From: Methylobacterium segetis
Lineage (GTDB): Bacteria > Pseudomonadota > Alphaproteobacteria > Rhizobiales > Beijerinckiaceae
Assembly: GCF_004348265.1 (NCBI RefSeq)
Contig: NZ_SMNT01000026.1
Coordinates: 1-51,264, forward strand
Direction of reading: 5' to 3'
Length of the DNA stretch: 51,264 bases
In this document: in pieces, positions 26,315 to 33,810 of the stretch
How the letters are laid out: each line of letters begins with the position of its first letter
Position numbering within the stretch: the stretch's first letter is position 1
Notes under the pieces: model-generated
What the model was told of the DNA's origin: nothing
The model's database searches: none
Seen by the model: only the letters and a program-made list of their open reading frames with translations
Translations under genes and position numbers: made by a program

Positions 26315-27006
26315 GGTGCACTCCTGAGGTTCGCGGGGCGGCGGATCATGGCGTGGTCGTCGAAGGGTCGGCCGGGGTCGGCCAGCTCGGCCTCGCCGCG
26401 CGCGACCAGGGCCACGACGGCCCGGAAGGCGCGGGCCTGGAGCCCCGATGCCGCCCGGAGGTCCCGGACGAGGCCCTGGCCGCCGAAGCGGTCGAGGACG
26501 ACGCGCATGGTGTGCTGCTCCGCCTCGTCGGCCACGAAGGTGCGCTCGCTCGCGACGAGCGCGGCGTTCGCGACGCGGAGCGCGTCGACCTCGACCTCGG
26601 TCCAGAGCTCGAAGCCGTCGTAGCCGGCGGCCCTGGCGCCGGCCTCGATGCGGGGCCGGATCCCGTCCCAGCCCAGCCTGATCACCCGCTTCCGCGGCTT
26701 GACCTCGACGGCGATGCGCCGCCCGTCGTCGATCTCCACGGCGAAGTCGGCCGTGTAGCGGCGCCACCGGACGCCGTCGTGCCACCGGAAGGGAGCGGGC
26801 TCCTCCTGGTAGCGCAGGACGGCATCGTCCTGCTCCAGGATCAGGATGAAGTCCCGCGCGAGGAGGCCCTCGTAGGCCACCATGCGGTAGCCCATCCCCA
26901 CCTTGCCGGAGGGGACCTCGCCCGTGATGCAGTCCCGTCGGCCGGTGACGACCGGGCGCGACGGGCTCGGCTTGCCGACATGGCGGCTTCGCAGGGTCGC
27001 CGGCAT
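26311..27006 (-). CDS. tnsA: TnsA-like endonuclease
   Basis: A 231-residue PD-(D/E)xK nuclease that in Tn7-like elements cuts the non-transferred strand so the element moves by cut-and-paste. The catalytic set is visible: E46 (AYEG), D87 (TADF) and E101-x-K103 (VEVKPRK). A C-terminal winged-helix part follows (about 160-231). Its ATG overlaps the stop of the preceding gene by one base (TGATG), and its stop overlaps the start of the next. The presence of tnsA next to tniA, tniB and tniQ separates this element from classical Tn5053, which lacks it. Confidence 0.82.
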   Translation of the reverse strand: MPATLRSRHVGKPSPSRPVVTGRRDCITGEVPSGKVGMGYRMVAYEGLLARDFILILEQDDAVLRYQEEPAPFRWHDGVRWRRYTADFAVEIDDGRRIAVEVKPRKRVIRLGWDGIRPRIEAGARAAGYDGFELWTEVEVDALRVANAALVASERTFVADEAEQHTMRVVLDRFGGQGLVRDLRAASGLQARAFRAVVALVARGEAELADPGRPFDDHAMIRRPANLRSAP

Positions 27007-28205
27007 CAGGGCCTCCGCCGGGTGTCGCGGCCGTCGGGTCCCTCGGCCCCGTCGGCGCCACCCGATTCCTCGCCGGTCGGGATCGCGGGAGCGGCCCCCG
27101 GCGACAGCCGGATGGGATAGCGAGCGACCCCCTCCTGCCAGCGGTCCAGCGGGGTCCGCCGGTCCGCTCCGGAGCGGCGGAAGTCCAGATCGGCGAGCCA
27201 GGCGTGCGCCCCCGCCATCAGGCCTCCTGCGTCCTCGACCGCCTCCCCCCGGGCCGTCAGCCAGCGCTGCAGGCCCGCTGCCCGGCAGGGAGCGCCCGGA
27301 TGGTCGACCCCGGCGAAGTGCAGCCGGATGCCGAGCGCCGCCGCGGAATGCTGGAACGTGGCGCCGAGGAAGGCGGGATCATGGTCCAGCACGATCACCT
27401 CCGGCAGTCCCATGCACAGGCGGGCGGCGCCGAGCGGCTCCGCGGCAGCCGTCGCGGTCCGCGCCCCGAACAGGCCGAGCAGGTCCTCCCCGTCCGGCGG
27501 CGCAATGCCGAGCGCCGCCGCCACGATCACGCCGCTGTAGCTGTCGCGTGCGGTGACCAGGTGGACGCGGTCGGCGCCGAGTTCCGGGATGGCGAGCCGC
27601 AGGACTTCCCGGGCGACGACGACCTCGGCGAGAGGACGCCCGCACGAGAGCTGCCGGTACCGATACGCCTGCTGCAGGGAACGCAGACGGTCGCCGACCA
27701 TCCGCACGAGGGTCCGGAAACCGGGAACGTGGGCGGCCGCGCCGCCCCGCGCAGGCGCCGCTTCCAGGCACCTCGCCTGTGCGAGGCGGGCCATGGCCGT
27801 CAGCGTGACGCCCAGGCGCGGGTCGGCCTCGGCCACGACCTGGTCGACCAGCTCGCCGATCCACGGGGCCCAGTGGGTCTGCTGCCGGGGCAACCGCGCC
27901 ATCCGCCGGTCGGCGAGGCCGGCCGGGTTGCCGCCGGCCTCCCTCAGCCGCGCTTCCCATGTCCTGACCTGGCGCGGCGTGGGCGGATCGACGTCGTCGC
28001 TCAGCTCGCAGACGGCGCGGATCGCGGCCCGCATGTGGCGGTCACCCCGCCGTCCCTGCGGGAGGTCCTCGACCGCCCGCACGTAGCGGTGGCGGCGCAG
28101 CGCGGCGGCGCGCTCGCGCTCCGTCATCTCGTCGAGGGCCTGGATCTCGGCCCGGAGCCGGTCAGCGTCGGCAGTCGTCGACGGAAAAAGTTCGAGCTGC
28201 TTCAT
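27006..28205 (-). CDS. Catalytically dead TniA/TnsB-like paralogue
   Basis: A 399-residue protein with the shape of a TniA core. A helical region (30-110, with PRQVRTWEARL like the TniA SLKGWYGRW helix) is followed by an integrase-like fold: VTARDSYSGVIVAAALG matches the TniA strand VAICAATRMIVGFHL, and MGLPEVIVLDHDPAF matches FGVPEVVKLDNGTEF. The first catalytic Asp is replaced (VVVARE against EVDHT) and the catalytic Glu is absent (GAPCRAAGLQRW against KGKVER). The Mu-type barrel is shortened. It also lacks the front domain, which is encoded separately two genes downstream. It is the first gene of the operon, so it is well expressed. A structural or regulatory role in the transposome is inferred. 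Confidence 0.68.
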   Translation of the reverse strand: MKQLELFPSTTADADRLRAEIQALDEMTERERAAALRRHRYVRAVEDLPQGRRGDRHMRAAIRAVCELSDDVDPPTPRQVRTWEARLREAGGNPAGLADRRMARLPRQQTHWAPWIGELVDQVVAEADPRLGVTLTAMARLAQARCLEAAPARGGAAAHVPGFRTLVRMVGDRLRSLQQAYRYRQLSCGRPLAEVVVAREVLRLAIPELGADRVHLVTARDSYSGVIVAAALGIAPPDGEDLLGLFGARTATAAAEPLGAARLCMGLPEVIVLDHDPAFLGATFQHSAAALGIRLHFAGVDHPGAPCRAAGLQRWLTARGEAVEDAGGLMAGAHAWLADLDFRRSGADRRTPLDRWQEGVARYPIRLSPGAAPAIPTGEESGGADGAEGPDGRDTRRRP

Positions 28206-28303
28206 GGTCGTATGGGTCCTTGAAAGGCGGACGGGGCCAGCCTTGTTGATGGGATGGGATGGGGCGGCGGCCCCGGCCCGGAGGCCGGGGCTTCGTCGGC
28301 GGC

Positions 28304-28474
28304 TCAGAACTCGGTGGGCTCGCTGGCCTCGGTCTCCGGCTCGAACGTCCCCCGCGGGACGCCGAGCAGCGCGGCGACATCCCCGTCCCAGGCATCGAAG
28401 GCCCGGTCGATCAGGGGGGCGAGGGGCGGCTGGAAGTCGGCCGTGAGGGGCTCGACGCGGTACGGCTCGTTCAT
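28304..28474 (-). CDS. Small acidic protein of unknown function
   Basis: A 56-residue protein with a good ribosome site (AGGAG, seven bases before ATG) and a normal protein-like composition (PLIDRAFDAWDGDVAALLGVPRG). It ends in a Glu-rich tail. I do not recognise it. It lies about 100 bases upstream of the dead-transposase gene on the same strand and may belong to the transposition operon. Confidence 0.55.
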   Translation of the reverse strand: MNEPYRVEPLTADFQPPLAPLIDRAFDAWDGDVAALLGVPRGTFEPETEASEPTEF

Positions 28475-28779
28475 GATGCTCTCCTCGGATGGGGTCGCGC
28501 GGGGCCGGTCCGGATCCGTCGCGGGGACGGTCCGGGCGCGGCCGGCTTGGGCCGGCGGATCCCGAGGAGGCGGAGCGCAGCCCGCTTGCTTTCGCAGGCG
28601 AGAGCTGGCATACGTCGTCGGTCTCGAATGTCGGCCTTGATCCCGGTGGTTGGCCGGTCTGGTTTTCGGCAATCGTGATCACGAGGTCTGGCAATGACGC
28701 GGTCGAGAGGGCTCAAGCTCTCGGCCGACGGGCCAGTCCTAACCTGCTACGGCTTCGCAGCTCGGTTGCGGGCAAGCTC

Positions 28780-28818
28780 AAAGCGTGCGGTCCGGATCGG
28801 ACCGTGCGCTTTTATTTT
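28780..28818 (+). terminator. Rho-independent terminator, rightward, without an annotated gene before it
   Basis: AAAGCG-TG-CGGTCCG / GAT / CGGACCG-TG-CGCTTT forms a 15-pair stem in RNA, the TG/TG step being two wobble pairs. It is followed by TTTTATTTT on the plus strand. In the reverse direction the middle pairs become mismatches and the T-run is short, so the rightward reading is favoured. No rightward coding gene lies directly upstream. Confidence 0.65.
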
Positions 28819-28938
28819 GCCGCTCCGATCACTTCCCGACCCGGTGGGTCGCGCGAGCGCGCGCGGAGGGCTGCGCGAGATATGTTGCGCATTGCCATTC
28901 TCCTCGATGATTGATGAGTTGTTGGATCTAGACTGGTC

Positions 28939-29448
28939 TTATGACGCCGAGGCCTTCGTTGGATCTTTCAGATACCAATGTTGTGCCTTGCGATCATGGT
29001 AAACCAGGTTTTTATTCTTAAGGCGGGTCTTGTTTTTCTCCGAGGCATCGAGCGTAAAACCGGCGTCCCGAACCGCGTCATTGACTTCGCTTCCCGACAA
29101 CCCCTTGGCGCCTGCCTTCGCGAGTGCGTCGACGATGACTTGGGCAACCAGGCCCGAGACTTGCGGCACCGGCACCCGCTCGGCCCCGCCCGAGACCGGC
29201 TCGTCGGCCGGCAGCGGCTGGGCCGGCGCTTCCATCTCGGCCTGGTCGGCCGCCGGCATCGGCTCCGGCGCGTAGGCAGCCCCCTGCCGCAGGGTCGCGA
29301 TCACCTGGTCGAGGCGGGCCGCCTTGGCGGTCTCCGCCGCGATGGCGCTCACGTGTTCCAACATGAGCTCCTGAAGCTGCCGCGTCCTGTCCGCGGCGGC
29401 TTGCCGGGCCCGGTCGCGCTCCTGGCACATCTGGGTGATCACATCCAT
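28939..29448 (-). CDS. Coiled-coil protein with C-terminal winged-helix-like segment
   Basis: A 169-residue protein that I do not recognise. Residues 1-55 form a likely coiled coil rich in Arg/Gln/Ala/Glu (MDVITQMCQERDRARQAAAD). A Pro/Glu-rich linker follows. Residues 100-165 (GLSGSEVNDAVRDAGFTL, then KNLVYHDRKAQHWYLK) have the order of a winged-helix domain ending in a WYL wing, so it may bind DNA. A large inverted repeat begins three bases before its start codon, which suggests control at the level of its transcript or autoregulation. Confidence 0.6.
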   Translation of the reverse strand: MDVITQMCQERDRARQAAADRTRQLQELMLEHVSAIAAETAKAARLDQVIATLRQGAAYAPEPMPAADQAEMEAPAQPLPADEPVSGGAERVPVPQVSGLVAQVIVDALAKAGAKGLSGSEVNDAVRDAGFTLDASEKNKTRLKNKNLVYHDRKAQHWYLKDPTKASAS

Positions 29449-29450
29449 TC

Positions 29451-29530
29451 GGCACCCCCGACCAGGTCCAGGTCCGCATCAGGTCCGGAGTAGCTCCGCG
29501 ACCTGATGATCGGACCATAGACCGGGTGCC
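29451..29530. repeat. Long imperfect inverted repeat just upstream of a start codon
   Basis: GGTCCG-CATCAGGTC-CGGAG (29471-29490), loop TAG, then CTCCG-C-GACCTGATG-AT-CGGACC (29494-29516): 20 base pairs with a single-base and a two-base bulge, all on one arm. An outer pair GGCACCC / GGGTGCC (29451-29457 and 29524-29530) closes the structure. It ends within three bases of the start codon of the gene at 29448, so it would fold in that gene's leader or act as a protein-binding site. Confidence 0.6.
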
Positions 29531-29976
29531 CGCCAGGCCGCAAGTTCTTTCGCCCAGGTCCACCGGACGTGGTAAACGGAACCTGACCCGGTCGGACCGG
29601 TCGACCGGGTGAGTGAAACCGGATCGCGCACCCGGCCAACCTTGTCCGTCGCGTCCCCGGGGTTATCCTCTGGCCGAGTGTCGCGTGTATCGAACGGCTG
29701 GCGACAATCGAAGTGACCAAGGGCGCCCGCAAACGCCACGTCCGCGTTCGTCGATCTTCAAGTCGATGAAGCATTCATTCGAGCACAGGCCGCCGTACCA
29801 AATGTCGGTCTGCGTATTCCAATCAGCATCGGCGCCGAGACGAAGGCGTATGCCGCATTTCATCAAGCTGGCCCTCGGGGGTCAGCTGGTATCGCGACCC
29901 TCGCACTGGCCGAGCGGCTTTGCCGTCGACAGGGCCCCCGAGCCGGTCGGCGACCCGGCCGTGGTGGACCTGGTCG
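29531..29976. other. Intergenic region without a supported gene
   Basis: About 450 bases with a lower-GC patch at 29750-29860. Short open frames exist on both strands, but none has a clear ribosome site. It may hold promoters for the leftward coiled-coil gene. Confidence 0.35.
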
Positions 29977-31338
29977 TCATGGGCCTGGCCGACCGGTGGG
30001 TTGGGCCGGGGCGCGGATCAGGCACCGACCGGCCGGCCCGTCGTGCCACTCGAAGCCGATCTCGACCAGGCCGGACGCCAGCACGAGGTCGCGGACCGGG
30101 TCGAACCTGACGGCGCTTCCCTCCTCGTCGGCGGTGCGGACAAGCTCCTCCAGCAACCCGGCATCCTGCGTCCGAACCGGCTCAGGAGCGACCTGGAGCT
30201 CGCCGGTCCCGTTGACGTGCATGTGGAGGCTGGGCGCGCGGTCCAGCCGCGAGAGGCGGCGCATCGCGCGATGTGCGGGTGTGTCGAGCTCGTCGGGGAT
30301 GGACGCATCGAGGATTGCATCGGCGTCTTCGGGCGCGAGCGTCGTCGGCGCGCCGTCCGACGAGACGACCGCGGAGGATTGCTCGAACCGCCCGCCGGCG
30401 ACGTCGAAGCGGACCGTCAGGAGCAGCCTGACGCCGGCGCGGGACAGGGCGAGGTCCAGCCGGCCTCCGTGCCCCTCGCCCCGGGCATAGCGGGCGTCCC
30501 CGATCTCCAGGCCGGCATGCCGTCGCAGCAGTCGACCTGCGGCCGGCGCGAGCGCCTCGTCGATCAGGTCGCGGGAGAGCGCGCCGGCGAGGCTCCGGCG
30601 CCATTGCGGACCGCCCCGGTCCGATGTCCGGGCGCCGCGCGCGGGCGGCGCGAGGAGCGCGGCGGCCGTCCAGCGCAGCGCGGGGACGTCGGCCGCGGCC
30701 GCGGGGCCGCGGTGAACCAGGTCGGCCAGGTCGCCGATCAAGGATGGAAGGCCCGGCGACAGCGCCGCCTTGAGCCGGCGCTGGACCAGTGCGGCGGCGT
30801 CGGCGAGGGCCGCGGAACCGGGTCCGGATGCGGGGCGGCCCGTTCGGGTGGCGCCCGGCGCGAGCCCTTCGAGATCGGCGAGGGCCTGCAGGATGAGCGG
30901 CAGCATCCGCAGGTACTCGAAGGCCCGCCCGAGGTGCGCCCGCGTGCCGTCGGCATCCTCGGGGACCCAACGGGCGATCCGTTCCAGGGCGGCCAGCACC
31001 TCGGCGTGGGCCCTCAGGGCGAAATCCTTCGGGATCGCGTCGAGCACGGCCCGGTCGGCCGGATGGCGCGACCGGGCGAGGGGGGCGACGATGCCATCTA
31101 TCCAGGCCTGCCTGATGTGTTTGCGGATGGCGCTCTGCAGCCCGGGGATCTTGGAGACCTGGAGACCGCCCCCGGAGAGCGCCGCATGCAGGGTGCCCAT
31201 GGCCGTGTCGACGATGGGCCGCGTGTCGGGATGGGCCAGGGCGGAGATGGCCTGCCGCGCCCGCGCGAGTTCGTGCACGTCCGCCCGCACCGGGCGGACG
31301 CCGGCGGGGGAAACCGGGAATTCGGGGTCGGGATGCAT
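29977..31338 (-). CDS. Large hypothetical protein, Ala/Leu/Arg-rich and helical
   Basis: A 453-residue protein with no motif that I recognise. Residues 20-270 are helix-rich. The C-terminal part looks like beta strands (GLEIGDARYARGEGHGGRLDLAL, then LLLTVRFDVAGGRFE). It has no signal peptide or membrane segment. The start at 31338 is the first ATG after a Pro/Arg-rich stretch that does not look coding; no strong ribosome site was seen. It is on the same strand as the exonuclease gene, 548 bases further downstream. Confidence 0.6.
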   Translation of the reverse strand: MHPDPEFPVSPAGVRPVRADVHELARARQAISALAHPDTRPIVDTAMGTLHAALSGGGLQVSKIPGLQSAIRKHIRQAWIDGIVAPLARSRHPADRAVLDAIPKDFALRAHAEVLAALERIARWVPEDADGTRAHLGRAFEYLRMLPLILQALADLEGLAPGATRTGRPASGPGSAALADAAALVQRRLKAALSPGLPSLIGDLADLVHRGPAAAADVPALRWTAAALLAPPARGARTSDRGGPQWRRSLAGALSRDLIDEALAPAAGRLLRRHAGLEIGDARYARGEGHGGRLDLALSRAGVRLLLTVRFDVAGGRFEQSSAVVSSDGAPTTLAPEDADAILDASIPDELDTPAHRAMRRLSRLDRAPSLHMHVNGTGELQVAPEPVRTQDAGLLEELVRTADEEGSAVRFDPVRDLVLASGLVEIGFEWHDGPAGRCLIRAPAQPTGRPGP

Positions 31339-31885
31339 GGCCGGACGGTGCCCCAGGCGCGCGGGCGTCCGGTCGAGGCGCACGGCACGGCCTCGCACCG
31401 GGACTGTGCGCGGAGGCCGGGCCGGGTCGGTCCTGTCCTTGGACGGCGCCCGGGAATCGGGCGCACAGCCCATTGTGCGAGGCGCGCGGCAAGGCACAAA
31501 CGCCGTCCCCGACCCTGCCGGGACGTGCCGCCGCGCCGCCGCCGGCCGCGACGTTCCCGACGGCGACCCCGGTGAAGTTCCGCTCGCGCGTTCCGCCATG
31601 TCCCGCCTCGACATCCAGGGGTTCTCGGGGACCGGGCCGCCTCAGGCGGCACGGCGCGAACGCATGGGGCGCCGGACCGCGGCGCGCCGCTTCGGCATCC
31701 GTCGCACGACGGCGCCCGCGGTGGGCGTCACCGGTCCGGGCGCGTGCGCCGGCGGCCGGTCCGGTGTGCCGGCGACGCCGCGCGGCCCGGGCCCGAGACG
31801 CGGCGATCTGGACCGGGGCCCCGAGCCCGATCCGGGTGCCGCGCCCGCGACCCGGGGAGACGGGACCGGGACCCGAGGGCGAGGG
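31339..31885. other. Intergenic, no gene supported
   Basis: About 550 bases of very GC-rich, low-complexity sequence between the exonuclease stop and the hypothetical gene. All frames are Pro/Arg/Gly-rich without start signals. Confidence 0.35.
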
Positions 31886-32806
31886 TCATCCGCCCCGGCG
31901 GTCCCTGTCGACGACGAACGCCGGCCGCGTGTCGGACAGGCGTCGCCAGGCGTCGAGGTAGGCGCCGAGATGCGGTCTGCGGGTCCGCTCCAGCTCCAGG
32001 TAATCCTGGAGGCCTGCGATCGCCCTGTCGTGGGCCGCGGCGTCGGTCCGGCCGGCGAGATACGCATGGCGGACGTAGATGCCGAAGGTCGTCATCGTGT
32101 CGGTCTCGCAATACGCCCGGACGCGCTCGATCTCGCCGGCGGCGACCATGTCGGCCACCAGCGACCCGTGCTCGCCGAGTTTGCCCGGCATGCCGACCAG
32201 CGCGGCGGCCTCCTCCAGGGTAAGCCGGCTGGCGCACCCGAACCCGGACATCTCGTCCATGACGTCGACGTGGGCGCCGCCGTACCGGTTGCCGTAGCCC
32301 GACCAGCGCGTGCCGCGCCGGAACCAGGCTTCCGCCGAGATGCCGTGGAGCATCGTGCGGTGGAGCAGCGTCGGCATGTCGAAGCCGCGGCCGTTCCAGG
32401 TGACGAGCCGGAATCTGCCGGAGGCGAAGTGCCGCCAGAAGCCGCGCAGGATGCGGGCCTCGTCCCAGCCCGCCTCGCCGCCGCTCCTGCAGGCGGTGAC
32501 CCGATAGTCCTCCAGTCCCGTTTCGCCGTCGCGCAGGATCTCCGCCTGCACGAAGCTGACGGCGACCACGGCGTGCCACGCGCATTTCGGAAACTTGTCC
32601 CTGGCCCACACCTCGGGCGGCGGCATCAGGGTTTCGTCCGGCACGGTCTCGATATCGACGACGAGGAGCGCGTCCGCATCCGCGCCGGGTTCCGCCGCCG
32701 GCCGACGGTCGTGGCGGACGGCGGAGCGCGCGCCGGCCGCGGGTGCGCTCGCGTCGGACATGGAGGGGAGCCGAAGCCGGGGCGACGGGGAGCGGGTCTC
32801 GTGCAT
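31886..32806 (-). CDS. Predicted 3'-5' exonuclease, PolB-exonuclease-like
   Basis: A 306-residue DnaQ/RNase H-fold exonuclease of the type related to the proofreading domain of DNA polymerase B. Exo I is VVDIET (D51, E53). Exo II is TWNGRGFDMP (N138, D143). The region HVDVMDEMSGFG (about 179-190) matches the family, and Exo III is YCETDTMTT (D236). The first 45 residues are disordered. The ATG at 32806 has GGAGA ten bases before it; a second ATG at 32761 lacks one. It follows the dead phosphoesterase gene on the same strand after 23 bases, so they are likely one operon. Confidence 0.85.
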   Translation of the reverse strand: MHETRSPSPRLRLPSMSDASAPAAGARSAVRHDRRPAAEPGADADALLVVDIETVPDETLMPPPEVWARDKFPKCAWHAVVAVSFVQAEILRDGETGLEDYRVTACRSGGEAGWDEARILRGFWRHFASGRFRLVTWNGRGFDMPTLLHRTMLHGISAEAWFRRGTRWSGYGNRYGGAHVDVMDEMSGFGCASRLTLEEAAALVGMPGKLGEHGSLVADMVAAGEIERVRAYCETDTMTTFGIYVRHAYLAGRTDAAAHDRAIAGLQDYLELERTRRPHLGAYLDAWRRLSDTRPAFVVDRDRRGG

Positions 32807-32829
32807 GGGGCGGTTCTCCGGGGCGGCTG

Positions 32830-33810
32830 TCAGACCAGGATCGTGCGGCTGGCGTCGAACCCGTTCGTCGGGTCGTCCGGGTCGTAGGGGTTGCTCACGA
32901 CGCGCGTGCGCCCGAGCCGCAGGTCGCAGGCCTGCGGCACGTTCCCGTGGATCCAGACGGCCGGGGCGCCCCACCCCTCCATCACGGGGTCCAGGGCGGA
33001 GGCGTGCCAGCAGACCCGCCACGGGTCGAGCACGGGCCTCGCCAGGGTGGGCGGCAGGCAGGACCGTGATGGGGCGAAGCCGGTGACGACCGCGGCCCGG
33101 TCGCCCGGGCCGATGTCGCGCAGGACCGGATTCGGCATATGGCCGTACGAGCCGGCACCGACGGCGACGGCGTTGAGGGCGTCCTCGATGAAGGCCCGCG
33201 AGCGGGCGTGCGCACCGGCCGCGTCGTGCGGGAAGAAGGGCACCCCGGGCGCGCTCGCCGCCCTGTCCGTCACCGTCCAGCGGCTCCGGGCGTGGGCGCG
33301 GGCGGTCCGGGCGTTCTCGACGCCGTCGAGGGCGAAGTCCGTCCAGAGCGTCGCGCCCAGGATGACCAACCCGGGCCGGAGCGGATCGCCGAGGCGAACG
33401 GCGCCGTCGTGGAGCACGGTGATGCCCAGCGCCGCCCCGAGCGGCACGGCCTCGGCGAGCGCCTCGCCCACGGGTTCGCCGTCGAGGTACTCCGCCGGTC
33501 CCGGGACGAGGACGACCGGCCGCCGACCCTGGCGGCCGCCGAGCGCGTCCGCAAGCCAGCGCACGGACCGGCACAGGCCGGGCGCGATCCCGCCCGGGAC
33601 GAGCAAGGCGTCGAAGTCCGGCAGCGGGTCCGGCAGCACGTGGGGCGCCCGGTCGACCCTGAGGTCGGACAGGGTCCACAGACGGAACGGGACGGGCTCC
33701 GACGGCGCGGACCGCGCCCCGGGGGCGGCCGGCACGGCGGACGGGCCTTCCGTCGGTACCGGTGCATGCACCTCGGCGCGGGCCACCGGATCGGGAACGT
33801 GGAGCGTCAC
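32830..33810 (-). CDS. Metallophosphoesterase-like protein with all metal ligands lost
   Basis: A 326-residue paralogue of the phosphoesterase gene at 35835-36620. The same framework is seen (LWTLSDLR, LVPGG, LVPG, LGATLWTDFALDG, VVTGFAPS, WIHGN, RVVSNPYDPD), but each catalytic motif is changed: DLH to DLR (49-51), GD to GG (73-74), GNH to GPA (104-106), THH to TGF (243-245) and HGHVH to HGNVP (289-293). It therefore cannot bind the two metal ions and should be inactive. The start overlaps the stop of the AAA/M41 protease gene by four bases (ATGA). It may be a scaffold, inhibitor or substrate adaptor for its neighbour. An N-terminal 40-residue Pro/Ala extension is absent from the active copy. 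Confidence 0.8.
   Translation of the reverse strand: MTLHVPDPVARAEVHAPVPTEGPSAVPAAPGARSAPSEPVPFRLWTLSDLRVDRAPHVLPDPLPDFDALLVPGGIAPGLCRSVRWLADALGGRQGRRPVVLVPGPAEYLDGEPVGEALAEAVPLGAALGITVLHDGAVRLGDPLRPGLVILGATLWTDFALDGVENARTARAHARSRWTVTDRAASAPGVPFFPHDAAGAHARSRAFIEDALNAVAVGAGSYGHMPNPVLRDIGPGDRAAVVTGFAPSRSCLPPTLARPVLDPWRVCWHASALDPVMEGWGAPAVWIHGNVPQACDLRLGRTRVVSNPYDPDDPTNGFDASRTILV

Noticed and set aside
20842..28205. CRISPR-associated transposon
   Set aside because: No cas genes and no repeat-spacer array were seen anywhere in the window; targeting must rely on TniQ.
28475..28938. Opposite transposon end upstream of the dead transposase gene
   Set aside because: Two CAAGCT words (28714, 28773) recall the inverted site, but they are 59 bases apart with no 22/45 ladder and no TGACA tip. 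The partner end was not found in the window.
29451..29530. Integron attC site
   Set aside because: The bulged hairpin recalls attC, but the AAC/GTT core sites are missing and no integrase is present.
29663..29866. Leftward 67-residue frame in the lower-GC patch
   Set aside because: It has some protein-like residues but no ribosome site, no motif and an arbitrary end; it was left within the intergenic entry.
31886..33679. Fusion of the exonuclease with an upstream frame through the dead phosphoesterase gene
   Set aside because: The upstream part is out of phase with the well-supported phosphoesterase-like gene and has no motifs. The exonuclease has its own start with a ribosome site at 32806.
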